Source: CAZQYC01 sp043746555
GTDB lineage: Bacteria > Pseudomonadota > Gammaproteobacteria > Steroidobacterales > Steroidobacteraceae
NCBI GenBank assembly: GCA_043746555.1
Contig: JAYTQU010000241.1
Span: 1-18,878 of the forward strand
Direction of reading: 5' to 3'
Length of the DNA stretch: 18,878 nt
The position numbers and the translations under genes were made by a program. The notes under the pieces were generated by a model, which did not search any database, was not told where the DNA came from, and worked only from the letters and a program-made list of their open reading frames with translations. This document shows positions 1-6,555 of this stretch, piece after piece. Numbering within the stretch: the stretch's first letter is position 1; each line of letters starts with the position of its first letter.

Positions 1-231
1 GTCGACAAGGATTTGCAGGCGTTTCCGAAACAAGACGTAAAGCGAATCCTCCAGCGAATTCGGTTGCTGACGGAAGATCCAAGACCAACGGGATGCGAGA
101 AGCTGTCGGGCCGAGAACGCTACAGAGTTCGGCAAGGTATCTATCGCGTAATTTATGAAATCACTGATGAGGATTTGCTGGTTGTTGTGGTCAAAGTTGG
201 GCATCGACGCGACGTTTATCGCACCAATTGA
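1..231 (+). CDS. RelE/ParE-family toxin, 5' end cut by window edge
   Basis: The frame is open from base 1 and ends with TGA at 229-231, leaving 76 visible residues. The sequence carries the typical C-terminal part of RelE/ParE toxins: a segment on lysine/arginine-rich helices (KQDVKRILQRIRLL), then EKLSGRERYRVRQGIYRVIYEI, and the closing VGHRRDVYR. In this family the protein is either a ribosome-dependent mRNase (RelE) or a gyrase poison (ParE), and sequence alone does not decide which. The arginines and the final tyrosine are compatible with RelE-type chemistry, but that is inference. TTG at 13 is only an internal leucine codon, since the family begins some 8-15 residues further upstream. 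The antitoxin gene, normally directly upstream, would lie outside the window. The gene converges on the bactofilin operon, 78 bp away. Confidence 0.85.
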   Translation, partial: VDKDLQAFPKQDVKRILQRIRLLTEDPRPTGCEKLSGRERYRVRQGIYRVIYEITDEDLLVVVVKVGHRRDVYRTN

Positions 232-249
232 AATGTTCCATCCCTACAA

Positions 250-298
250 AACGGTCATGACCGCGTGCGGGACTGTCGAGCAACACCCGACATCCCGC
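250..298 (-). terminator. hairpins after the bactofilin operon, candidate terminator
   Basis: Bases 267-272 (GCGGGA) and 274-278 (TGTCG) pair with 288-292 (CGACA) and 293-298 (TCCCGC). This makes an 11-bp stem with one bulged C and a 9-nt loop. On the minus strand it is followed by the palindrome CGGTCATGACCG (252-263) and then TTTTG (247-250 and beyond). The position, just past the bactofilin stop codon at 310, suits an intrinsic terminator of that operon. The U-run is short and separated from the main stem, so a role as a convergent-gene barrier or attenuator is equally possible. Confidence 0.45.
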
Positions 299-309
299 CG
301 CGGGAACAA

Positions 310-828
310 TCACACTCCCGGCTTTGCGCCGAGCATTTTCGCTGTTTCTTCCGAAGATAACGGCACGCCCGGACGCGCGGGCGTTGCACTGCGTGCTTGA
401 CCAGCCGTTTTTGGATCGGGCATTTCGATACGGCCGTTGAAGAAAGAACCTTCGACGAGTCCGACACGCGGCGCGAAAATATTTCCCGTGACGCGTCCCG
501 TCGCGTGAATCACTATTGACTCGCCGCCGTGTAAATCGCCGTCTACAGTGCCATCGACTGTGATGACACGCGCATGGATATTGCCGAGCACCGAACCCTC
601 GGTGCCAATCGTCACGCTTTGCGTGTGATTGATCGAGCCTTCGATGCGACCCTGCAAAATAAAATCTTCTTCGGCGCTTAGTTCGCCCTTGAATCGCAGT
701 GTCGGTCCGAGTACGGCGATTTTCCGTTCGGTTTGAGGCGCGGGTTGAGCGGGCGGCGCGCCGAATGAAGGTTGCGCTCGCATCGGTTCGGGTGCTTCGG
801 GTCGTTGATCAAAACCAAGATTACGCAT
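310..828 (-). CDS. bactofilin family protein, second gene of pair
   Basis: This 172-aa protein belongs to the bactofilin family (polymer-forming cytoskeletal proteins), which self-assemble into non-nucleotide filaments that scaffold cell-wall or polar proteins at the inner face of the membrane. Residues 41-136 form the repetitive right-handed beta-helix core, with LRFKGELSAEEDFILQGRIEG, DGTVDGDLHGGESIVI, GRVTGNIFAPRVGLVEGSFFNG as its glycine-spaced turns. The N-terminal 40 residues are Pro/Ala/Gln-rich and the C-terminal 35 are unstructured, as usual for the family. The start at 828 was chosen because GGAG (836-839) sits 7 nt upstream. The in-frame ATG at 843 would lie upstream of that site. 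It lies 58 bp after the other bactofilin gene on the same strand and is probably co-transcribed with it. The partner or client of the filament cannot be told from this window. Confidence 0.92.
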   Translation of the reverse strand: MRNLGFDQRPEAPEPMRAQPSFGAPPAQPAPQTERKIAVLGPTLRFKGELSAEEDFILQGRIEGSINHTQSVTIGTEGSVLGNIHARVITVDGTVDGDLHGGESIVIHATGRVTGNIFAPRVGLVEGSFFNGRIEMPDPKTAGQARSATPARPGVPLSSEETAKMLGAKPGV

Positions 829-886
829 GAGTATTCTCCACATCTTTAGTCAGCGTGATGCCAATGATCGAGGAAGGACGTGGCGC

Positions 887-1324
887 TCACGCGCCGGACG
901 TGCCGGTCTTTTGTTGAGCGGGCGGTTGTGCCGCGGTGCGATTGGATTTTCCATCGGGACGCGCGCCTTGCCGGCCGTCTTTCTTGTTTTCCATATCGAC
1001 TGCGCCGTTAAAGTGCGAGCCTTCAATGAGACACACCGATGGCGCGTGAATATTGCCGCGCAAATTGCCGGACTCATCGACGTACACCGAGCGCTCTGCG
1101 TGCAAATCCCCTTCGACCGTGCCTTCGACCTTGATAATCTGAGCGCTGATATTCGCTTTGACCTTGCCTTCTTTACCGATCGTTACCCGCTGCGTGTGGT
1201 TGATGGTTCCTTCAATCGATCCTTGAATCAGCAAATCTTCGTCGGCCGACAGTTCGCCCTTGAAGCGCAAACTGGGCGGCAACACCGACATGCGTTCCGA
1301 CGCCGTATCGTATGGATTACTCAT
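887..1324 (-). CDS. bactofilin family protein, first gene of pair
   Basis: This 145-aa paralogue of the next gene has the same bactofilin core at residues 17-112 (LRFKGELSADEDLLIQGSIEG, EGTVEGDLHAERSVYV, GNLRGNIHAPSVCLIEGSHFNG). It has a much shorter N-terminal tail (16 residues) and a basic/Gln-rich C-terminal tail. The start at 1324 is supported by GAAGGAG 6 nt upstream. The long upstream extension in the same frame has no ribosome-binding site and no family similarity. The core aligns residue for residue with the downstream protein, so the two are likely a tandem duplication whose tails diverged. Two bactofilins of different tail length commonly co-assemble or have separate localisation, but that is family knowledge and is not visible here. 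Confidence 0.93.
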   Translation of the reverse strand: MSNPYDTASERMSVLPPSLRFKGELSADEDLLIQGSIEGTINHTQRVTIGKEGKVKANISAQIIKVEGTVEGDLHAERSVYVDESGNLRGNIHAPSVCLIEGSHFNGAVDMENKKDGRQGARPDGKSNRTAAQPPAQQKTGTSGA

Positions 1325-1711
1325 GCAGATCTCCTTCGTGTCTTCAGAATTGAAATCAGAGGTGTGTGGAGCGCGTCGCCCAACGAGAGGTTTCGCGAGG
1401 CGACGCCGTGATGACGAAGGCGACACTATTCGCAGTGTGACGAGCTGCACAGGAAATTCATCACAGAGTGCTCGACGTCGGCTCGACAGTTCATTTTTTC
1501 GTCCGCGGATTTAGTTGCTGCAATGCGGACTCGCGGTGCATGAATAGTCAATCCCTGACGAAGAAGTTGCACTGTTAAACGCGAGCGTCGCTTCTGAATT
1601 GTTTTTGCGACAGTTGACGAACTTGAATTGTCATTGAGCGCAATGAAAAACACTCGCGGTCGAACTGCACTCGTCGTCGAAGTCGTGATCGGCTGCAACT
1701 CGTCAATCGCT
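1325..1711. other. 387-bp non-coding gap between bactofilin operon and phospholipase gene
   Basis: No convincing gene was found. The gap must hold the leader and promoter of the minus-strand bactofilin operon and the 3' end of the phospholipase transcript. Two small dyads stand out: ACACT-N6-AGTGT at 1423-1438, about 100 bp before the bactofilin start, and CATTG-AGCG-CAATG at 1632-1645. The second is followed by A5 on the plus strand, so its U-run would be on the wrong side for a terminator of the phospholipase gene. No promoter with both hexamers close to consensus was found on the minus strand. Confidence 0.5.
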
Positions 1712-3496
1712 CTACGCCAAACGCAATGCCTCGCGGCTAGCCGCAAGTTTCTCGATCGCGTATCGATATCCGGTTTCGATGGTTTTATCGAACGCCTTCC
1801 AATTTAGCAAATCCAAATTGCCAAGCGGCGGTTGCAACAATACATCGCTGTATTCGCGCCCCGCAGCGGTGTTGGCAGCGCTGTTAATCATTCCGCAGCG
1901 CCACAGCACCTGAAAGATGTTCACGTGCTTCTCCTTGCCGATGAACCAGCGGATGATTTTCCAAAGCGGTGGACCTTCGGCTTCGTCGCCTTGCGCCGTA
2001 AATACGCGTTCCGCGCCGACATCGACACCGATAACCGGACCGCGCCCTAAGTCGCGCATGACATCGACGGGAAGATTGTTGATGGTTGCGCCGTCGACAA
2101 ACACTTCGCCGTTGTTGAATACCGGTGGCAACACACCGGGAATCGCGACCGATGCGCGCAGCCAGCGCCATAGTTCGCCGCTACGATGAATCGCACTGTG
2201 TCCCGTGGTGAGATTTGCCGAGACACAGAAGTAAGGCAACGCTAGGTCTTCGATGCGCACAGCGCCGAATTCTTGTTGCAACAAACGGCTGACTTTGCGG
2301 CCTGATACTAACGATATCAATGGAAACGTGTAGTCGTTAAGCGGGTTGGTATCGACAAACGTGCGCCGAATGTGAAAGATCATTTCTTCATAGTTCCATC
2401 CGGCCGCGATGCCGCCGGCGATAATTGCGCCAATGCTGGTGCCGCCGACCGCGTCGATGGGAATGTTCGCTTCGATGAGCGCGCGCATTACGCCAATATG
2501 CGCAAACCCGCGAGCGCCGCCACCGGACAACGTCAATCCGATTCCGCGTCCGGTAAGCAAGCGCGCGACTCGCGCAATATCCCTAGGTCCACGTACGTGA
2601 TGATGCGGCAGGCCCGGTTTCATATCGAGCCAACGTCGCGCCGCACCGGATTGGATTCCGTCGTCATGGAGCAAGACAATTTCCGAACGATGCTCATGCA
2701 CTCGAGGTTCGCGCCCATCGCTCAGCGCTCTCCAGTCGTAAACTTCCCCGTCCGCGCGCGCCACCAACAGCAACGCATCGGCCTGACGCAGACACAATTT
2801 GCTCCAGGCAGTGGGCTGCGGCTCGGTGACGTATACGACAAACTCATTGTCGCGTTCGACATTATGAAACCAATGACTCGTGTGCTCTGCACCGCGCACA
2901 TCCCAAATAAGTTCAGTGCGGCCGAAGCGACTCAGACAGTTGACCAGCTCGGTCGCGAAACTTACCGCATCGACTTCGAAATCGTGAGGAACGATTGCAA
3001 CTGTCTTAAGGGTAGCGCGTTGCACGCGGCCGTGTTGCTGCTGAAGTTGATCCAATCGTTGTACTGTGAGCTGCGCAACGCGCAACAATCCTTGCGGGTG
3101 ATGCAACATCAAGTGCTCGAAAGCTTGTTTCGACCAGCGACCGATTTCCGAATCGCGCAAGGCGACCACCGTTGCGCTGCGAGGTTTGCCCGAGATGAGC
3201 GCCATCTCGCCGACCGATTCACCGGCGAGAATGCGGCCCAAAAAACGACTGCCGCCGGCCGAATCGTGCGCATACGCACCCAAGCAACCGGTGAAAACAA
3301 AGTACACGGCGTCCGCCGGTTCGCCGGCACTGAACAATGTGGTGCCGCCGGGTAACGAAAACCATTCGATCTCGTTCGCGATCTCACCCAAAAGCACCGC
3401 GTCCAAGTCGCGAAACAGCGGCAAGCTCGCCACCACGGCAAGTAGGCCGCGAACCTCGATAGCGGTTTCGGCGATAGCGTCGTTTTGTAAGCTCAT
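1712..3496 (-). CDS. NTE-type patatin-like phospholipase with cyclic-nucleotide-binding domain
   Basis: This 594-aa protein has three parts. Residues ~15-150 form a cNMP-binding domain with a phosphate-binding cassette (VGEMALISGKPRSATVVA, residues 95-112, including the Arg-Ser pair). Residues ~163-315 form the Rossmann-like linker that eukaryotic and bacterial NTE proteins share (TVAIVPHDFEVDAVSFATEL, ADALLLVARADG). Residues 319-590 form the patatin domain. The catalytic dyad is visible as oxyanion loop SGGGARGFAHIG (324-335), nucleophile S354 in GGTSIGA, and D468 in VDGATINN. The family hydrolyses lysophospholipids or phospholipids at the inner membrane, possibly with control by a cyclic nucleotide or by the lipid itself. 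There is no signal peptide or evident transmembrane segment. No strong Shine-Dalgarno precedes the ATG at 3496, but the CNB domain begins right after it. It is probably transcribed alone. Confidence 0.93.
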   Translation of the reverse strand: MSLQNDAIAETAIEVRGLLAVVASLPLFRDLDAVLLGEIANEIEWFSLPGGTTLFSAGEPADAVYFVFTGCLGAYAHDSAGGSRFLGRILAGESVGEMALISGKPRSATVVALRDSEIGRWSKQAFEHLMLHHPQGLLRVAQLTVQRLDQLQQQHGRVQRATLKTVAIVPHDFEVDAVSFATELVNCLSRFGRTELIWDVRGAEHTSHWFHNVERDNEFVVYVTEPQPTAWSKLCLRQADALLLVARADGEVYDWRALSDGREPRVHEHRSEIVLLHDDGIQSGAARRWLDMKPGLPHHHVRGPRDIARVARLLTGRGIGLTLSGGGARGFAHIGVMRALIEANIPIDAVGGTSIGAIIAGGIAAGWNYEEMIFHIRRTFVDTNPLNDYTFPLISLVSGRKVSRLLQQEFGAVRIEDLALPYFCVSANLTTGHSAIHRSGELWRWLRASVAIPGVLPPVFNNGEVFVDGATINNLPVDVMRDLGRGPVIGVDVGAERVFTAQGDEAEGPPLWKIIRWFIGKEKHVNIFQVLWRCGMINSAANTAAGREYSDVLLQPPLGNLDLLNWKAFDKTIETGYRYAIEKLAASREALRLA

Positions 3497-3768
3497 GGGC
3501 TTTGCGATTTTGGACGAATCCGGCGAACAGATTTCGCCTAGTTCTTACATCGGCCAACACCGCACGAGCTTGAGAGAGCGTTGCAACTATGCGTTGGACA
3601 TCGACGTCCGAAATTCGAGCGCATGCGACACTGCGCGTGAACCCGATGAATGAATCTTGAAAACCAAGCGCGCCATGGTGAGCATGCGTTATTCCCATAG
3701 CCGCGACTGTCGGCCTGCCGACTGCCGTTTCGATGTCTCGCCGTGGCTTATACAAATGTCTACGGCGC
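3497..3768. other. intergenic region before phospholipase gene
   Basis: This 272-bp region on the minus strand links the end of the metal-module gene at 3769 to the phospholipase start at 3496. Open frames crossing it on both strands have basic, low-complexity translations and no recognisable domain. A TATAAG hexamer (minus strand, around 3748-3753) lacks a fitting -35 element and lies about 250 nt from the start codon. I see no clear promoter, terminator or repeat. Confidence 0.4.
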
Positions 3769-4032
3769 TTAGCCGGTGATCTCAATCCAAACTAGATATT
3801 TATCGGCACCGACGATCAACTTAAACTCCAAAGCACTACAGCATCGACGCTCGAAGTCAATGAATTGCGCCAACTCGTCAACAATCGAATCATTTGCCGA
3901 GAAACCAAGCGCTAGTCCCTCTTCCAATTCCCGCGATTCGCGTATCTGCGGAACTAGCGACCGCGCAAGCGACTCACGGCGCGCGTGCAGTTGCGGCGGC
4001 GAAAGGCTACAGCCACAAGATTGGGCGCTCAC
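3769..4032 (-). CDS. 87-aa vicinal-cysteine protein of metal-resistance loci
   Basis: The start is GTG at 4032, which shares GTGA with the stop codon of the upstream membrane-protein gene, a classic translational-coupling overlap. Reading the frame further upstream gives a translation that only shadows the membrane protein. The 87 residues resemble an uncharacterised family often found in mer/ars-type gene sets: an N-terminal CGCSLSPPQLHARRESL, a middle helix-rich part, then FERRCCSALEFKLIV with a vicinal pair C64-C65 and a C-terminal strand VWIEITG. C6, C8, C64 and C65 could bind a soft metal. No enzyme motif is present and the protein is probably cytosolic. A role in metal handing or sensing together with the MerF-like protein is inference from neighbourhood. 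Confidence 0.8.
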   Translation of the reverse strand: MSAQSCGCSLSPPQLHARRESLARSLVPQIRESRELEEGLALGFSANDSIVDELAQFIDFERRCCSALEFKLIVGADKYLVWIEITG

Positions 4033-4301
4033 GGATGGTCGCCATTTTGAGTGGTACGACACGCGCAGCCAATTGCGCAACTTGTTGCATCGTTTGTCGC
4101 ACACGCATTGACCACGCGCCGTTTGCGAATCATAACGAGTGAGACCATCGCTATTACAACCAAAGCGATTCCGCAAAGCCAAGCATCCGCACCGATCGCG
4201 GCCAATCCACCAAGCCCCAACGCTACCGCCGGTATGAACGGCACAGCACAGCATGCGATGCACCCCACCGCTGCAATTCCCAACCAACGCTTGTGACTCA
4301 T
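4029..4301 (-). CDS. MerF-like two-helix metal transport protein
   Basis: This small 90-aa membrane protein has two hydrophobic helices, residues 7-36 and 39-58, joined by a short turn and followed by basic RKRR (inside-positive). The first helix holds C14 and the pair C17-C18 in IACCAVPFIP. This matches the CC-then-Pro arrangement by which MerF, MerT and MerC pick up Hg(II) in the membrane. The C-terminal tail adds C67, C75, C79 and C81, more than the cysteine pair of classical MerF. The start ATG at 4301 has GAGG upstream. An in-frame TTG at 4307 is less likely. The gene is divergent from the MerR regulator and overlaps the next gene by 4 bp. The substrate could be Hg(II) or another thiophilic ion. 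Similarity is by motif and length, not by close sequence identity. Confidence 0.75.
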   Translation of the reverse strand: MSHKRWLGIAAVGCIACCAVPFIPAVALGLGGLAAIGADAWLCGIALVVIAMVSLVMIRKRRVVNACATNDATSCAIGCACRTTQNGDHP

Positions 4302-4333
4302 GAGCAACCCTCGGAGTAATATGACTCGCCGAG

Positions 4334-4365
4334 AAGATAAAGTCGGTACCTAACCCCCAGGTCAA
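4334..4365 (-). promoter_or_regulatory. MerR-type long-spacer promoter/operator for the metal module
   Basis: Reading the minus strand, a -35 hexamer TTGACC (4360-4365) is separated by 19 bp from TTATCT, or by 20 bp from TATCTT (the better -10, 4334-4339). Promoters activated by MerR-family regulators have just such over-long 19-20 bp spacers, with the regulator bound between the hexamers. The spacer holds the palindrome GGTACC and the pair ACCT...AGGT (4347-4361), although the dyad is weak and not perfectly centred. It lies 33 bp before the membrane-protein start and next to the divergent regulator gene. Confidence 0.55.
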
Positions 4366-4398
4366 GTAAGTTTGAAACAATGGCATTTGAGGTGATGC

Positions 4399-4818
4399 GT
4401 GGGCACAAGAACCGAGAAGTTTTTATCGACCGCCGCAGTCGCAAAAGCCGCCGGCGTAGGGCGCGAAAAATTGCGTTTTTACGAACAGAAAGGACTGATC
4501 AATCCGGTTGCGCGCACGGCGGCTGGCTACCGGCAATTTTCTCGCGATGCGGTCGATACGATTGCATTCATCAAACAAACGCAGCGAGCGGGATTTTCTC
4601 TCAAGGAAATTCTTCAACTATTCAGATTACGATCGGCGCGCGCGGATACCTGCGGAGCGATCGCACCGATGCTTGGCGAAAAACTGAAGCAACTCGATAT
4701 CGATCTTGCGACGCTTCATTCGCAACGTGACGCGCTAGCAGAACTAGCCAATACATGCGGATTACAGGACGCGAAGCGCGGCTGCGGATTCGTTGGCAGC
4801 GGACCGGGCTGCTGTTGA
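4399..4818 (+). CDS. MerR-family metal-responsive regulator
   Basis: This 139-aa regulator has an N-terminal winged helix-turn-helix (residues 8-77: LSTAAVAKAAGVGREKLRFY, then GYRQFSRDAVDTIAFIKQTQ and GFSLKEI), a long dimerisation helix (86-118) and a metal loop. Cysteines C85, C120 and C129 are spaced 35 and 9 apart. These are exactly the spacings of the Hg(II)-binding triad of Tn501 MerR (82, 117, 126), and also close to those in PbrR/CadR/ZntR, so the divalent or soft-metal class is clear but the ion is not. An additional C-terminal CC (138-139) is unusual. An in-frame stop at 4393 limits the start, and GTG 4399 has GAGG 6 nt upstream. It is transcribed away from the two metal genes it presumably activates. 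Confidence 0.88.
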   Translation: MGTRTEKFLSTAAVAKAAGVGREKLRFYEQKGLINPVARTAAGYRQFSRDAVDTIAFIKQTQRAGFSLKEILQLFRLRSARADTCGAIAPMLGEKLKQLDIDLATLHSQRDALAELANTCGLQDAKRGCGFVGSGPGCC

Positions 4819-4857
4819 GATCAGTCGGCTGCGCAACCTGCAGCGCGATCGCTTCAC

Positions 4858-5406
4858 TCATTTTGGCGTGGCAAGACTGCCCAATTTGGTGAGCGCCTCG
4901 CCACTGACGCGAAACATCGTCCAATCGTCGAGCGGCACGGCGCCGAGTTTTTTGTAGAAGTCGACAGCGCGCTGGTTCCAATCGAGCACCGACCATTCGA
5001 AGCGTCCGCAGTGGCGACTAACCGCAAGTTGCGCCACGTTCGACAGCAATGCTTTGCCGTAACCGCGACCGCGATGCGATGGTTGCACGTATAAGTCTTC
5101 AAGATAAATTCCCGGCTGTGCTCGAAACGTGGAGTAGTTATGGAAGAACAACGCGAAGCCCACGGATTCAGAATCAAGACGCGCCATCAATACTTCGGCA
5201 TAGGGATGCTTGCCGAACAACGACTCGTGCAAGCGATCTTCGGTGGCGACAAACTGGTCGAGCAATCGTTCGAACTCCGCTAGCTCGCGAATCAATCCAC
5301 AGATGGTCGGCACATCGGCGGGCGTCGCGGGTTCGATCCGCACTGAGATAAACCGAACCGGTTGGATAAGCGTGTCGCCCGGATCGCCATTTTCGGGAGT
5401 ATTCAT
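4858..5406 (-). CDS. GNAT N-acetyltransferase, diamine-acetyltransferase-like
   Basis: This 182-aa acetyl-CoA-dependent transferase has the GNAT fold at residues 21-166. Acetyl-CoA motif A is YLEDLYVQPSHRGRGYGKAL (101-120), with the R/Q-x-x-G-x-G/A loop R112-G117. Features shared with spermidine/spermine acetyltransferases (SSAT/PaiA-like) are the helix ELAEFERL (41-48), the GKHPYAEVL segment, and WNQRAVDFYKKLGA (143-156) carrying the usual catalytic-region tyrosine Y151. Acetylation of a polyamine or small amine is therefore likely but unproven. ATG 5406 has GAGG 8 nt upstream, and the first 18 residues of the longer frame lack family similarity. It converges on the merR-like gene (39-bp gap) and is divergent from the LysR gene. 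Confidence 0.88.
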   Translation of the reverse strand: MNTPENGDPGDTLIQPVRFISVRIEPATPADVPTICGLIRELAEFERLLDQFVATEDRLHESLFGKHPYAEVLMARLDSESVGFALFFHNYSTFRAQPGIYLEDLYVQPSHRGRGYGKALLSNVAQLAVSRHCGRFEWSVLDWNQRAVDFYKKLGAVPLDDWTMFRVSGEALTKLGSLATPK

Positions 5407-5529
5407 TACATCGGCCTCGGAACGAGACAAGTTACGGCACTCTACACGCGCAAAGATCAAAATTCATTACTCAAGCGTCGCTTAACGATCGGCGGAGCAT
5501 TCTTTATTGAATCAGTATAAAGATAGGTC

Positions 5530-5550
5530 TATCGTGATCGCGATCCGATA
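5530..5550. promoter_or_regulatory. LysR-type operator candidate upstream of the GcvA-like gene
   Basis: Bases TATCG (5530-5534) and CGATA (5546-5550) form inverted arms around 11 bp. That spacer itself contains the perfect palindrome GATCGCGATC (5536-5545). This fits the T-N11-A dyad used by LysR-type regulators. It lies 36-56 bp before the start codon, overlapping a possible promoter TTGAAT-N17-TATCGT (5507-5535), as expected for auto-repression. A further dyad, GATAG-GT-CTATC, overlaps at 5522-5533. Confidence 0.45.
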
Positions 5551-5585
5551 CGTCTTAAAGAAACAGCTAACGCCGACCAACCGTC

Positions 5586-6524
5586 ATGACCGATACGATG
5601 AAGTTGCCGCTTAACGCCCTGCGCGTATTCGAAGCCGTCGCGACGCATTTGAGTTTTACCGATGCGGCCGATGCACTTGACGTTACGCCAGCGGCCGTGA
5701 GTTCGCATATCAAGAGTCTAGAAGAGCTGCTCGAAACGCCGCTTTTCTATCGACACAGTCGCTCGGTGCGTTTAAGCCCGCAAGGCGCGCAACTGTTGCC
5801 GGGCGTGCAACGCGGTCTCGCCGAGTTGGGTCACGCGGTCGAGCAACTGCGGCGACATCGTCAAAGCGGCGTACTCAACATCAGTTTGCTCGGATCGTTC
5901 TTGCAGAAATGGTTGCTGCCACGCTTGGGTGATTTTTATAAAAAATTTCCCGACGTGGATCTGCGCTTTAACGCCAGCCGCGACTTGGTCGATTTTATGA
6001 AAGCCGATTTTCACGCTGCGGTTCGTTACGGCTCGGGAGAATGGCCGGCACTCAAAGCCGAGCTTCTATTGGATGACTGGGTGTTTCCGGTTGCCAGTCC
6101 GGCGCTAGTGAAACAGCATGGACCCATTCAAACGCTCGCCGATCTCGCCAAGTATCCGCTGTTGCACAGTCCGAGCGAACCGTGGAAGGATTGGTTACGT
6201 AGCGTCGGTGGCGATACAACGCGCGGCGAACGCGGACCGGTGTTCGACGATTCCGCAGCGGTACTCGGCGCGGCCGAACTCGGTCAGGGGCTTGCGCTTG
6301 CGCGATGGTCGTTGGTGGCGGGCGATTTGGCGGCGGGAAGACTCGTGCGGCCCAGCGATCAAAGTGTCCGACAGAAATCGGCGTACTACTTCGTTGCGCC
6401 GCCTCATCAATTCGAATTACCGAAGGTGCAACACTTTCGCGATTGGCTGATGGAATGCTGCCGGCAATTCGCGCCACCGGAAGGCGAACGGCTAGAGTCG
6501 ACGGAATTAGGAGCCCAGCTTTGA
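5586..6524 (+). CDS. LysR-family transcriptional regulator, GcvA-like
   Basis: This 312-aa DNA-binding regulator has a winged HTH at residues ~7-66 (LPLNALRVFEAVATHLSFTD, AADALDVTPAAVSSHIKSLE) and an effector domain at ~93-295. The opening LNALRVFEA, the short acidic ligand-domain turn GSGEWPALKAELLLDDWVFPVASPAL and the block SAAVLGAAELGQGLALARWSLV are hallmarks of the GcvA/AmpR branch. No strong Shine-Dalgarno precedes ATG 5586. ATG 5598 is an alternative and would remove only MTDT. It is divergent from the acetyltransferase gene, which is the natural candidate target besides itself. Its stop codon lies inside the -35 box of the following vapB promoter. The effector cannot be guessed safely. 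Confidence 0.92.
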   Translation: MTDTMKLPLNALRVFEAVATHLSFTDAADALDVTPAAVSSHIKSLEELLETPLFYRHSRSVRLSPQGAQLLPGVQRGLAELGHAVEQLRRHRQSGVLNISLLGSFLQKWLLPRLGDFYKKFPDVDLRFNASRDLVDFMKADFHAAVRYGSGEWPALKAELLLDDWVFPVASPALVKQHGPIQTLADLAKYPLLHSPSEPWKDWLRSVGGDTTRGERGPVFDDSAAVLGAAELGQGLALARWSLVAGDLAAGRLVRPSDQSVRQKSAYYFVAPPHQFELPKVQHFRDWLMECCRQFAPPEGERLESTELGAQL

Positions 6525-6549
6525 CATACAGACATACGCATCGTATTCT
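6521..6549 (+). promoter_or_regulatory. vapBC promoter, probably giving a leaderless vapB message
   Basis: A perfect -35 TTGACA (6521-6526) is followed after exactly 17 bp by TATTCT (6544-6549, 4 of 6 to consensus). The expected transcription start, 6-8 bases after the -10 box, falls on or beside the vapB ATG at 6556. No Shine-Dalgarno is seen. Two tandem 7-mers GACATAC (6523-6529 and 6531-6537, 8-bp period) cover the -35 box and spacer and could be the site where the ribbon-helix-helix antitoxin binds. Confidence 0.65.
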
Positions 6550-6555
6550 TTCGTC

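Noticed and set aside
827..1411. 194-aa open frame on the plus strand across the bactofilin genes
   Set aside because: It is antisense to two clear bactofilins, has arginine-rich low-complexity translation and no recognisable domain or ribosome-binding site.
1632..1645. CATTG-AGCG-CAATG hairpin with A5 as terminator of the phospholipase gene
   Set aside because: The U-run on the minus strand precedes the stem rather than following it.
1426..1746. 106-aa minus-strand frame after the phospholipase gene
   Set aside because: The translation is Ser/Thr/Arg-rich without any domain, there is no start signal, and it overlaps the phospholipase 3' end.
2372..3355. 327-aa open frame on the plus strand inside the phospholipase gene
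   Set aside because: It runs antisense to the conserved patatin and cNMP domains and is a codon-bias shadow.
3186..3785. Open frames on both strands over the 3497-3768 gap
   Set aside because: They extend into the phospholipase gene in the wrong frame, and the parts unique to the gap show no family features or ribosome-binding sites.
4033..4386. Upstream extension of the 87-aa CC-protein frame to 205 aa
   Set aside because: The extra part covers the MerF-like gene in another frame, and the GTGA overlap at 4029-4032 gives a far better start.
4824..4846. Hairpin GCTGC...GCAGC between merR-like and acetyltransferase genes as terminator
   Set aside because: The stem is only 5 bp and neither side has a U-run.
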